Both the position numbers and the translations under genes were made by a program. 64,000 nt of DNA from Symbiodinium natans. Lineage: Eukaryota; Sar; Dinophyceae; Suessiales; Symbiodiniaceae. Below the pieces are notes generated by a model that saw only the letters and a program-made list of their open reading frames with translations, searched no databases and was not told the origin of the DNA. Position 1 is the stretch's first letter. Each line of letters opens with the position of its first letter. The DNA lies in the NCBI GenBank assembly GCA_905221605.1, contig CAJNDS010000324.1, forward strand, positions 868,701 to 932,700, given 5' to 3'. This document shows positions 33,746 through 45,000 of this stretch, one piece after another.

Positions 33746-35278
33746 GATGCCGTCCTCGGTGTCCGAGCAGGTGGTGGCCGGAATCAAGTTTGGGGCTCGG
33801 CCGCTGTGGGGTTTAGGGTTTAGGGTTTGGGTTTAGGGTGTAGGGTGTAGGGTTCAGGGTTCAGGGTTCAGGGTTCAGGGTTCAGGGTTTAGGGTTTAGG
33901 GTTTATTTGGGATTTAGGCTCTTCTCGCAGGATTTAGGATTCTTGGGGTCAGGGAGGCACCCTGACTTTGTTGTGCTGGCACGCGGGCTTCTGAGGACCT
34001 TACTAAGTTTTTGTGGTTGAAGCGTTTTCTCCGGGGTTGTTCATCAAACATTGTACGTTAGGGTTCATGGTTCAGATTTTGGGGTGTAGGATTTAGGGTT
34101 TAGGGTCTAATTAGAGTCAAAGAGGTAGCTACGTGAAGAAGAGGCCACTTGTTAAATTCAAAATTTTGCAGGGCTAGGACTCAGCGTATGACCTTGACTT
34201 CGGTGCATGTTTCAGCCTCTCTCTGCGAAGCCATGAACCTCTCCCTCCCTCCCCCCTAAGGTTTAGGGCGCAGTGTCTATACACATGTGGGCTTAGAGGC
34301 CCAGACCCAAAACCCTGTTTTCTCCCCGTAAATTCAGCTTCTGCCGAAGAATCGCTGCAGTGGCTTGTTCATGGCTTCAACAGAGCTAAGGTGGATTTGA
34401 TTTAGCTACAGGTTTAGGGTTGAAAAGTATTAGGGTTCAGGGCTTTGAGTTTCCCACATTGCAGATGTTTTTGGATAGAGCTGTGGCTAGAAGAAATTCT
34501 TTTTGGGGGATGGTTGACAAAAGTCTGAGCGCCACTAACCCTAAACCTTAAGCCATAGACCCTCAAACCAAAACCCCAAACCCCAAACCCCAAACCCCAA
34601 ACCCTAAACCCTAAACCCTAAACCCTAAACCCTAAACCCTAAACCCTAAACCCTAAACCTCAAGCTAGGTACAGCTTCATGTTCGACAGCGGCGCGAAAG
34701 TGGTTGCACTGAGCGTTCCATGGATGAACAAGCTCGAGGTGCTGGAAGTGCAGAAGAAGTGAGTGTAGAGTTTAGGGTTTAGGGTTTAGGGTTTAGGGTT
34801 TAAGGTTTAGGGTTTAGGGTTGAGGGTTTAGGGTTTAGGGTTTAGGGTTTGAGGAGAAGGGTTTCGTTTTGGGGGCTTTGGGCTTCAGAGTGCAGGATTG
34901 TTTTCAGGCTCGCGTGCTGGGTTGAAGGCAAAGTGAATCTAAACCCTGAACCCTGAACCCTAAACCCTAAACCCTAAACCCTAAACCCTGAACCCTAAAG
35001 TTACCTAGCCATTGTAATTGTTGGGTTCGTTCTGAACATCGAGGCCCTACATGTCGGAGGCTTAGAGTTCCGTTTCAGGTTTCAGGGTTTAGGGTTTAGG
35101 GTTTAGGCTTTAGGGTTTAGGGTTTAGGGTTTAGGGTTTAGGGTTCAGGGTTCAGGGTTGAGGGTTTAGGGTTTAGGGTGGTTTAGGCGCTCTCACTTCT
35201 GTCATCCGCGAGGCCTTTTTCCCTATCCTCCTGCGGGATGTCGTCTTGACTATAGCACCTGTTGGCAATCTGCCTTGA
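33746..35278 (+). CDS. Unrecognised gene, five exons joined in phase
   Basis: Exons: 33746-33810 (SSVSEQVVAGIKFGARPLW, before GTTTAGGG), 34665-34758 (RYSFMFDSGAKVVALSVPW, before the strong donor GTGAGT), 34908-34927 (LACWVE, GC donor), 35009-35071 (IVIVGFVLNIEALHVGG) and 35187-35278 (TSVIREAFFPILLRDVV, TGA at 35276-35278). Every join keeps frame when these limits are used. An ATG at 33747 could be the start. IVIVGFVL and the last exon are hydrophobic, so a membrane protein is possible; a membrane-carrier relationship was considered but no signature motif is present. The 20-nt exon is the weakest member. Confidence 0.55.
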
Positions 35279-37160
35279 GTCAGGTTTCTACTTTCACGCT
35301 AGGGTTCAGGGTGTAGGGGTCCCATTATTCTTATGTTTGCCATTATCTTTCTTTGTTTTATTGTCATTCTCATTTTGAACTTCAATACCCGTCAGAGGGG
35401 AGAATACCGTTACGGCCACTTGTGTGCGTCTCGAAGGCGCGTGGTCCTCATATGCGGATTTCCAAGAAGTAGGGTAACCGTTTAGGGGTTCCTGGAAAAC
35501 TAGAAGACAAACAGAGCTAACGGAATACAGGCTAGGACCCAGAGTAGGCCCTTGTTCCCTTTTTTTGGGGAAGCCCCTCTAAAGCAAAAAGGGTGCCCTT
35601 TTGATTCCTACGTTACTCTTGAGTCTAGTAGGAGCATGTTAGGGGCCCCCGATTTTGGGAAATTCGCATATGTGTGTGTGTGTGATCAAACCCGTGGGCG
35701 AAGCCCACTTGACTCAGAAGATTTACCCCGACATCGCTTCAAGACTGCCTGACAAGAAATGGATGATGGGGCCTAAGCCTGGAAACCTAGGGTTTAGGGT
35801 TCAGGGTTTAGGGTGCAGGGTTTAGGGTTCCTACGATGCCATCACTTCCCTCGTGCTTCTTATTGTGGGTCTTAGGATTCTTAGAGCATCAAGGGCTTTC
35901 CATAAGACCGAAGCCCCCGCCACAAGTTTTCCCCTAACTGCAGTCCTGCTCTTCATGTCACATAACACAAGGCTGTTCAACAGCATGCTTTGGGTTCTGG
36001 GCTCCTGGTTTTGCTAGACTTCCTCCTTTACCAAGGGGTTTAGTGACCCGCCTGCAACATCTCGGAAGCTCAAGCCCCACGTCCAACAACTGCAGACTAA
36101 GCGTGCAGGGAAGCTCAACTCTATCGTTCCACACTTGGTAAGCTGGCGTTCCTTGTACACCGCGCTTAAGCAGTGCGGAAAAGGACTCTCGTCCTTCCTA
36201 GGACCCTGACGTTCCCTTTATTATCCTTTTAAGCAGCACGGAGTACCCTTTTCCTTCCCAGGGTTACTGTGGATTCTGGGGATTGCTGTTTGGTTGCTTA
36301 TACGCACAACCCAGGGGAAGAGTCTCTTCTAGGGGCTAAGAATATTCCCGCCGTTGCGAACTCGCAGCTGCTTACCAGCTCAAAAGAAGCAATCGGGCTG
36401 CTGCCATGGTAGGCATAGGCTCGACAATGGGGGCTCAAGGGCTAAGGGATACTGAAAGAAGGGACCCCCAAAATCTGAGAAGAGATCCCACATCAGGGTT
36501 CTTGCTTCGTTTTCAGAGTCAGGTCTCCATTTCTGAAACCTTAAACCCTAAAGCCAAGACCCTGAAGCCTGAATCCAAGACTTGGGTATCTGGAGTGTAG
36601 GGGTGATGCAGGACCTTGGAATCTTGTGTCGAATCTTGTGTCTGGGGACTCTTCGTTTTGAAGTTTAAGAGGGAAGTTCGCGCGCCACGGTGTAGAGTTT
36701 AGAGATTTTCGGACACGGCCAGTGCACAGATCCCTGGATCCCCTTTACCCCACCCCTCCCCTGACCCTAGGCTACGCCCGGAGATTTTGGGAGCCGTCTC
36801 TGCCCCGATGTCTTCAAGCCCCTTCATCCCCAAGCCCTCAAGCCCCATGAGGCCCCTCTCATCCCTGAGCCTTGCTATATATCCCTCAACCTTAAACCCC
36901 AAACCCCAAACCACAGAACCAGATCCGCGAGCCTCCCTCCACTCGCCCTAAACCCTAAACCCTAAACCCTAAACCCTAAACCCGAAACCCTAAACCCCAA
37001 ACCCCAAACCCTAAACCCTAAACCCTAAACCCTAAACCCTAAACCCTAAACCCTAAACCCTAAACCCTAAACCCTAAACCCTAAACCCTAAACCCTAAAC
37101 CCTAAACCCTAAACCCTAACCCTAAACCCTAAACCCTAAACCCTAAACCGATTTCGCCAG
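35279..37160. other. Interval between genes
   Basis: Mostly unique sequence with few heptamers until 36945. It contains a family F repeat (35533-35605), a (TG)n run near 35671-35684, and a large CCCTAAA array at 36948-37147 directly upstream of the exon at 37161. An open frame at 36406-36597 has no exon-like flanks and is not called. Confidence 0.5.
36948..37147. repeat. Longest CCCTAAA array in the window (about 200 bp)
   Basis: About 28 units of CCCTAAA with three CCCCAAA/CCCGAAA variants. It ends 13 bp before the acceptor CGCCAG of the exon at 37161, in the standard position of a 3' intron array. Confidence 0.95.
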
Positions 37161-39505
37161 GCTTGCATGACTGGGTTCGAGTCAGGGCAACCGGCGCGGA
37201 CGCTCGGCAAAGCTATGAGACCCGAGGTTGATTCCGGGTGGGGTGTAGGGTTTAGGGTTTAGGATTTACGGTTTAGGGTTTAGGTTTTAGGGTTGTTTGG
37301 GGTTTAGGGTTGTTTAGAGTTTAGGGTTGTTGAGGGTTTAGGGTTTAGGGTTTACATTTTACAGTTGAGGGTTCGAGAGACCGGCCAAAGTGACCTCATC
37401 AAGGCTGTTCAGTATGTATGTCTGTCTACATATTAGGTTTTGGCGCGTCTTTCTTTCCGAAAAAGTATCCAAAGAATTAGGTTGTTTTTTCAGTGCTGAA
37501 CAACCTAGTGAGGGGTCAGGGTTTAGTGTTTTGGTTAGTGTTCAGGGCTTAGGGGTTGGGGTGTAGGGCTCAGGGGCTGGAATTTTGGGCTTGGGGATGT
37601 AGAAGTGCAGTGCTTTAGGCATATAGTACAATTCAGACCGATACCAAGCCTAAACCCAAAACGATGAACAATTCTTTCTGCAGCACAAAGAATCTGGGTT
37701 TTGAGGGCTTTAGGGTTAGGGGGTTAAAGCGCATCTGTTCGGGCTTCGGGGTGTGCAGGCGTGAAAATTCAGGGTTGAGGGCTTGTGGTCCCAGCCGGAA
37801 GCTCCGAGGAAGGCGTCGTGAGCCAGACAAACGGGCATGCGCCACTCGTCAGAGATTTGAAACAACAAGACGCCCAACCCTAAACCCCAAAATCTAAACC
37901 CCAAAGCCCAAAAAGCTTACCCTAGACCCAAAGTCCTAAACCCTGAATCCTAAACCCTAAAGACTCCATTGCAGTTGAGCACATGACAGGCCTCAGGCCG
38001 CACAAAGGCCTCCCGCCGAAACTCTAAGCCCCAAAGCCCCCCGAGTCCTAAATCCTGAGCCTGAGAGGTTTTAGGGTTTAGGATCAGTGATCCCAGGTAG
38101 GGTTTGGGGTTTAGGGTTTAGGGTTTCGGTTGTTGCTCAACCACACATTGCAGGGTCCCTGCACCTACAATCCTACATGCGGTGGCGGGGATGGACTGTT
38201 CCCCCTTATACAAACAGCTCCTTAAGAGAGATGATAGTACCCCGTATTATAACCCATATAAAGAGCTGTTAGTCTAAGGGGGAACATCCCGAATTCTAGG
38301 ACCCGGAGCAGCTAGTTGTTTCCTTATTTTAAGGCTGGGGTCCTTCAAATCCCCTTAAAACCAAAAAAGGCACCCTTTTTGTTCTTTCTCCTGGGTTTTA
38401 TAGAATTCCATGGGATGGAACACCCGGATTGCTAGAAGACCGTTTTCGCAGAAGGGCGAGGAGGTGCCTTCTTGGTACACCTACCCACCACAGGCCACCC
38501 TTGGAGAGAGAGCATTTTTCATCCCCCAATGCCTCTTCACACCCAGCAACAACGTGCCATCCGTTTTCATCATAGTAACATGAATATTATTACTGATTCT
38601 CATGATATTGACAGTATTTTCATTACCAATCATATGGTAATATGGCTTTCTGGAACACCTCACCAGGTTTGTGGAGTTATGGGCGGACGGGGGCGTAAAC
38701 AGGCCCAGGAGTCCGTGCCCTGGGTGGAGCACATAGCGCAGACTCGCACAACATGGGGGATTTCCGAAATTGGGGTACCTTATTGGGGTCCTTATGATAA
38801 AGGAATTCTACTATTTGGGGGTCTATACTGAGGGTCCCTTACTTTCGTAAACCCCCACATGAAGCCCCAAGAATCTTTAGGATTTGCCCATAGTGACCAT
38901 ATCCCTTTTCAGAGGTTTGGCTTCCTTGCAAATGGGACAGAAAGGGGCAGCCTTGCGCAGGCCTGGGAATCCAGGATGCGAAGCAAACTACAACCCTCAG
39001 CGTATCTGCTTGTAGAGTTTTGGGTTTAGGGTTTAGGGTTTAGGGTTTAGGGTTTAGGGTTTAGGGTTTAGGGTTTAGGGTTTAGGGATTGAGTGCATGC
39101 ACATTCAAATTCAACGTTCATCCCTCAACACTGGCCAACGGTAACTGTTTTCCCTTTAGAAGGCTTAGAGTCCTTCCTAAACCCATGAAGCAATTTAAAG
39201 CAGGACGTCCTCCTAGGCAGTCTCATCTCCGCAAATGCTGGACTTCCCCCTCCCTGACCCGAAGTCCCAAGTCCCGCACCCTTAGCTCCAGCTGCTAGAC
39301 CCTTAAGCTCCAAAATCCCAAACCCTACATCCTACATCCCAGGCATAAAGTTGCCAGACATTGGTACCACGGGGATGAACTGGAGGCCCCCCTGCAATGC
39401 ATCGCAGCACCCCAGTGCCTTTCAGGGTCGACCGCAAGGTTAAAGGGAGGCCGGTCGATTGTGCCGGGATGTCCCCGTAGTCTCCTTTTTAGAGAACACA
39501 GTTAG
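37161..39505 (+). CDS. Unrecognised gene, three exons joined in phase
   Basis: 37161-37226 reads ACMTGFESGQPARTLGKAM and ends GAG before GTTGAT in phase 0. 38913-39016 reads RFGFLANGTERGSLAQAW and on to PSAYLLVE, ending in phase 2 before GTTTTGGG. 39343-39505 reads HKVARHWYHGDELEAPLQ and on to SLLFREHS, then TAG. The 39343 island is also open in a second frame (IKLPDIGTTGMNWRPP), but only the first joins in phase. The final exon shares WY..DELE with the last exon of the 22.2-26.6 kb gene (YWYLNDELEPATW). No family is recognised and a start is not identified; more 5' exons are likely. Confidence 0.55.
38188..38290 (+). mobile_element. MITE family B, copy 3
   Basis: GGGATGGACTGTTCCCCCTTAT on the left pairs with AAGGGGGAACATCCC on the right. 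The inner parts of the inverted repeat, AACAGCTC and GAGCTGTT, also pair. It lies in the intron between 37226 and 38913. A fragment with the same terminus lies near 43205-43232. Confidence 0.75.
38755..38856 (+). mobile_element. MITE family C, copy 5 with ACAT duplication
   Basis: GGGGGATTTCCGAAATTGGGG on the left and CTTACTTTCGTAAACCCCC on the right. ACAT lies at 38751-38754 and 38857-38860. The interior shares TTCTACTATTTGGGGGTCTA with copies 3 and 6. Confidence 0.85.
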
Positions 39506-40150
39506 TTGTAAAACTTGTATAGGTATGCTGGCTTATGCGCTATATATATACACATATACACATGATATGTGTGTGTATCTGTACATATGCTGACAAACGA
39601 ATTATTTATTTATGTGTTTATTTATTTATGTATAGAGCGCTGTACATGCTTTGGGCTCGTGGCTTTTAGGCTTCTAGGGCAGGCGGCTTTCTTTGGCTTC
39701 CCCAGGAAAATTCACCGAGCGGCCGGAGCTGTGTTGATGTGTTTTGTTTGTTTGTACTTATGGGGTTGGACTACATGGTTCATGGTTTGGGGCTAGTGTG
39801 TATTGTTTGAGGTTCAGCATTTAGTGCTTAGGGTTTAAAGGGAGGGTTCAGGCCCGAAGCCCTCTTTATTGCGGTTAGGGTTTGGGGTTTAGGCCCTGGT
39901 CTGCCCTCCCCTACCTACCCTTACCCCAAAATAAGGCCTACATGGGCTTGAAGAAGTTTGATCTGGGACGGATTTAGAATTCTTGGGAGGGGTGCCATTT
40001 GTGGAGGTCGTTTTTTGGATCCAGCCCCAACAAGCTTGCATGGGGGAGTCAAAGGCAAGTGCTTCTTTACCCCAACAAAGACAACCAGACAACCCCGTAA
40101 ACCCTAAACCCTAAGCCCTAAACCCCAAACCCCAAACCCTAAACCGCAAG

Positions 40151-40571
40151 GCAGCTTCTGGCGATCGCGCTGGCGTAGCCCCACCTCCTCCAAGGGAGCC
40201 AGTGCCTTTGACACCCCCTTGCCTGGAGATCGTGCCGTCGCGGGTTCCCGAGCCTTGGCGCAGGGTAGGGTTTAGGGTTTAGGGTTTAGGGTTTAGGGTT
40301 TAGGGTGTAGGGTTTAGGGTTTAGGGTTTAGGGTTTAGGGTTTAGGGTTTAGGGTTTAGGATTCAGTGTTTCGGGTTCGGGGACTAGGGTTGAGGGTTCA
40401 GGGTTTCGTGTTCAGGTGCCTATCTAGTCTGCAGTCGTGCTGCTGTCTTGGCAAAGCCCCCAATCCCTAAACCTTTGCTCCTTTGGCACCTCCAGGTTTC
40501 AGGATTTCATGGAGTTACGAAACCGCAAAGCAGTCCCCAGTCCCTTAGCCGCGAAACCTCTTCTTCCCTAA
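40151..40571 (+). CDS. Proline-rich exons, product unknown
   Basis: 40151-40264 follows CCGCAAG and reads AASGDRAGVAPPPPREP then LTPPCLEIVPSRVPEPW, ending AGG before GTAGGG in phase 0. 40503 onward follows TTTCAG and reads DFMELRNRKAVPSPLAAK until TAA at 40569-40571, where a CCCTAAA array begins. Because that stop is inside the repeat, the true exon end could be earlier. These exons may be the N-terminal part of the vWA gene beginning at 42 kb, but no join was found. Confidence 0.45.
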
Positions 40572-40861
40572 ACCCTAAGCCCTAAACCCTAAACCCTAAA
40601 CCCTAAACCCTAAACCCTAAACCCTAAACCCTAAACCCTAAACCCTAAACCCTAAACCCTAAACCCTAAACCCTGAACCCGAACCGCTAACCTTAAACCC
40701 TAAACCTAGATTAACCCCGAAACCCGAAACCCGAAACCCGAAACCCTAAACCCTAAACCAAAGCAGGGTCTGGGTTCCTGATTTGCACGGCCGGTCTACG
40801 GAGGTGCTGGATACACAATATACATATATATTTAATTTATATTTACACACATACATATGCA

Positions 40862-40866
40862 TGCAC

Positions 40867-40904
<38 letters not shown>
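40862..40904. repeat. (TA)n microsatellite
   Basis: About 20 TA units within AT-rich flanks. It lies between the proline-rich exons and the vWA gene. Confidence 0.95.
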
Positions 40905-40905
<1 letters not shown>

Positions 40906-41582
40906 CAGAGAGGGGTAGAAATCTGATGCAAACCGCGGGGCCCCGAGGATTCGTCAGAATATGACGTGCTTATCCGCCTGCACACCCCTGAGCAGGATGG
41001 GAAGCGGAGTGGGTTTAGGGGTTGGGGTTTGTTCCTGTCCGTTTGAGGGTTCTTAAGGCGAAATTTAGTGAAGTTGGTGTTCTGAGGAAGCCTCTGCCAC
41101 ACAAACCCTACCCTTCGCAACTTCGCTTGCGCCCCATGGGTCTGGGTTGCGAACCAATCCCCAAAATCCCAAAGGTAACGAAGACATAGAGGTACCCTCA
41201 AAATGGGAATACTCACATGGCAACTGCAACTAAACCACAATGTTCATCTGGGTAGCCAGTCGGAATGCTTGCTAAATCTCCCTGGCTTATAGGCGGAGCT
41301 CTGGGTACGAATAGTTTTGGGTGTGACTGAAAGGTGTCCCTGGTGCTCTGTACTCCTTGGTAAAGGATTCAGGGGTGCTGTCGCGGACCCGAAACAATGA
41401 TAAGCCCTCCTGGCCCCACGGCGCCATAGAATTCCCAATTCGCCTTCTTCTGAGCCTCCTTTTAAGCTCGAACCGCAACCTTCTGATAAGTTTAAGGTGC
41501 ATGGCATCTGGCAGCGATGGAACTGAATTCCCAAAGCCTAAGCTCCAAACCTTAGACCCCAAACTAAAACGAGCTGCTAGCA

Positions 41583-41593
41583 GCAGCGAGAGG

Positions 41594-41660
<67 letters not shown>

Positions 41661-41840
41661 AGAGAAAGAGACAGAGAGAGAGAGCGAGAGCGAGAAAGAA
41701 AGAGAAAGAGAAAGAGAAAGAGAAAAAGGAGAGAGAGAGAGAGACGGGGACAGAGACAGAGACGGAGACGGAGAAAGAGAAAGAGAAAGAGAAGGAGAGA
41801 GCGAGCGAGGGAGCGTGGGAGGGGGAGAGGGAGGGAGGGA
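41583..41840. repeat. Polypurine GA-rich microsatellite
   Basis: About 250 bp of GAGAGA, GAAAGA and GACAGA on the + strand, giving Arg-Glu and Leu-Ser open frames of 115-178 codons that are not genes. Mirror-type polypyrimidine tracts occur at 46786-47000 and 55986-56060, and a second GA tract at 61175-61258. Confidence 0.95.
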
Positions 41841-42033
41841 GGAGACTTGGGTCCCCTGGTGCAGCCTTGGTCGGCCCAGTTTTTGCCGTCTAAATTGGAT
41901 CCCTACTTCATCGTGGGCCGACATTCCGGGCGGCGTCCATTCAACAGGCGTCGTAGTGTGCGCGGCGCATGTGGCACACCCTACGACCCTAAACCCTACA
42001 ACAACCCGAATACCGAAACCATGAGGAGCCTAG

Positions 42034-42097
42034 CGGCGACCGCGCCCCCGCGGACATCATCTGCGTCCTCGACATCTCGGGCTCCATGGGCGCAGAG
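42034..42097 (+). other. MIDAS-motif exon of the vWA gene
   Basis: Following CCTAG, this exon reads GDRAPADIICVLDISGSMGAE. DISGSM is the D-x-S-x-S metal-ion-dependent adhesion site. It ends GAG before GCCTGT (GC donor). The next exon begins GCGACCATCCAG after GCAG, giving SMGAE-ATIQ in frame. Confidence 0.88.
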
Positions 42098-45000
42098 GCC
42101 TGTGTCTGCCAGTGCCTCTGCGACCTTGAATGGTTTAGGACTCCTGTGGGTAACCCCTTCGCAACTAAGGGTTCTCGAGTGGGTTTCGCTGCGCGTCGCG
42201 CCTGCCCTGTGGCCTTTTTTCATAGGGTCCCTCCACGGTTCCCTGTTAGCAAAAGTTGGTTCAGGGTAGAGGAGCTAATTAAGCTTTCAGATAGTCCTAA
42301 CCCTTTCAAGCACAATTTAGGGGGTGTTCTTTCTGCGGTATTGGAGATGGGTTGCACTGCACCAGGAAATCTGGTGCTTGGAATATATTGAAGCTCTCGG
42401 CTCCCTCGACAGCATTGCACGGTGTTGTTTTGGGTTCAGAGCTTCAGCTTGGGGCAAGGTTCAGGCGATTTGGGTTTGTTTTGAGGTTATGGCGTGCAGG
42501 GCTTCCTACCCTGATCCCTAAACCCTGAACCCTGCTCACCGCAGGCGACCATCCAGAGTTCCGAAGGACCCGCTCGACTTTAGGGTTGCCTGCTGTACGG
42601 CTTCAGTGTCATATTGGGCTCGGAAGAATCACGAATAACATCGGAGTTCAGGGTTTTGAGTTTAGGGTTCAGAAGAATGACTCAGAATAGGATTCCCTTG
42701 TGACCCCCATACTGGCCCCTATACAAACATATTATAATATCCCCCCCAAGAAAAGAAAAAACTCTAACGTTTAAGGCCCCAATCGTGTTTTTAGGGGTAA
42801 ACTTGCTCGCTCGGTTTGTGTTTGCTTGTGGGCTTCGGGTTGGGTACCTCATTTGAAGTTGTTCATTTCCTCCACCCTAAACCCCTAAAACCCCGAAAGC
42901 CGAATTCCCACAAGTTTGGCACGCTGAACCCCCAACCCCCCAAACATCTCCCTTAACTCCTCCCTCCACCCAGAAGAGGGACCAGACTGGCATGTTGTCG
43001 GCGTGGTGGTTAGTGGTGGGGGGTTAGTATAGGATGCCGTCGTGCGAAAAGCAGATAAGGGTTTAGGGTTTAAACCCGAAACCCTCAACTCTCTTACTCC
43101 TAAACCCCAAAACCCCGAACCCTATGAACCCCCAGCTTCCTGGTTTGGGGGATTAGGGATTAGGGTTTAGGGTTTAGGGGGTACTATAATTCCCCACTAA
43201 GGACTGCTAGAATAGGGGGGGGGCACACCTCTCAAGCTAAAGCCCTGGGTGTTTGGAGGAAGCGGTGGCCTCTCACTCCTGGATGTTGCCAAGCACGGAG
43301 TGCGGACGGCTTTCTGGCCGATCTTTACTGGCTGGTTCTTAGTAGGGAATGAGGGAATGGAGGCCCTATATATACCCTTAAGGGATTATATAGGGCCCTC
43401 GTTCCCTCATTGCCTACTAAGAACCAGGGGGTTTATCCTTAACTCTTGGTGCTGAGGAGACCTAGCGCACTGCTACACTTGTATACGCTTCTGGGCCTCC
43501 AGCTCGCGAGCCGGTCGTCCCAAAATGTTGGGGGTTTAGGGGTTTAGGGTTTAGGGTTTAGGGTTTAGGGTTTTAAGTTCGAAGCACCCTGTCAAAAACC
43601 CGAGGGGCTTGAACAAATCGGGGCCGTTTGAGGGCCACTTGGGTATGTTTCGATTCGACTCGGTAGTGGCAGGGTCACTTCCGGGTCCCTCCTGGTAGCG
43701 TTTAGGGTTTCGGGTTCAGGGTTCAGGGTTTAGGTGTTTAGGGTTTAGGGTTTAGGGTTTAGGGTTTAGGGTTTAGGGTTTAGGGGTCTCTTCTAGTTCT
43801 GTGTAAGGGCCCCCTTTTGAACGTTGCTCCAGACTCTAAGCTCGTGGTATAAGTGGGGAGGGCCCCCCTAAAGCCTTAGACCTTAACCTGAACACCCTCA
43901 GGAGCTGCGAAAGTCCATTGCCTAAGCAGCCCTGCTAAACAAACCCTAAAACCCTGTGCTAAAAAACCTGTCCCGGCTTCTCCCTAAACCCCAAGCCCTA
44001 CGCCCCAAGCCCTAAACCCTCTTAAACATGTGCGTGTCCCTTGCACTCTCATGCCCCTGGGTATTATAAGACCTAACCCCGAAACCCACAGAAAGCCGCA
44101 AGCCCCCCCACCCCCCCCCCCGGTCGCTTGAGCTCTCCAAAAGGTGGTCTCTTGTTGGGTATCCTAAATATAAGGCTCCCGCTCCGTATTCTACGAGGAA
44201 CCCCTAAACCCTTAACCCTAAACCCTACACCCAAAGCCCCCCCAAGAGAACCAGAATTTAGAGCACTGGCCACTCGTCTCGAGGTGATGCACGCACTTCA
44301 ACCGCAGGATCGCCTAGCCTTGGTGCTCTTCGACTTCAATGTCGCGGGCTTAGCTCAACTAGGACCCGGAGTAGGCCCTTATTTCCTTTTTTGGGTTGGG
44401 GTTCCCTTATAGTCCCCTTAAAACCAACCAGGGCACCCTTGGCATGCCTAGGTTAATGCGGGGTCTAGTCAAGGGGTCTGGGGCCTCTTAGGGATGAGGT
44501 TCTCTGCTAAGGTTTAGGGCTCAGAGTTTAGGATCTAGGGCTTCGAAGGTGTGCAAGATAGTGGGGGGGGGGGTGCTACTAAACTTTGTAACCCTCAAGC
44601 TGTGTCAGTTCACCATTTTCTGCAACAGGCCAGCACGATGGAGGCGGGGTCGATTTGAATGAATGCGCAAGCTCAACTGACATGGGGGTTTAGGGTTTAG
44701 GGTTTAGGGTTTGGGGTTTGGGGTTTGGGGTTTGGGATTTTTGGGTTTGGGGTTTAGGGTTGGGGGAGACTGATCTAAATTCAGGTCCCCTTCGGCTATG
44801 GCCTCTTTCCCCAGAGTCAGGGCCAAGAATTCGCATCAACCGCCAGGCATCACTTGGCCTTTGTTTCTTCCGAGCACCATGTACAGCAGGCTTTCTAGTG
44901 TCGAGAACTTGCGGTGCCTTCAACCCTAAACCCTAAAGCTCTAAACCCTAAACCCTAAACCCTAAACCCCAAACCCCCCCAAACCCCAAACCCCAAACCC

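Noticed and set aside
33746-35278. Mitochondrial carrier identity
   Set aside because: The last exon (IREAFFPILLRDVV) loosely recalls carrier repeats, but the P-x-(D/E)-x-x-(K/R) signature is not present.
38472-38831. 119-aa frame
   Set aside because: Its 3' part runs into MITE family C copy 5; no exon borders and no recognisable motif.
41357-41924. Arg-Glu-rich (178 aa) and Leu-Ser-rich (115 aa) proteins
   Set aside because: They are translations of the GA-rich tract on the two strands.
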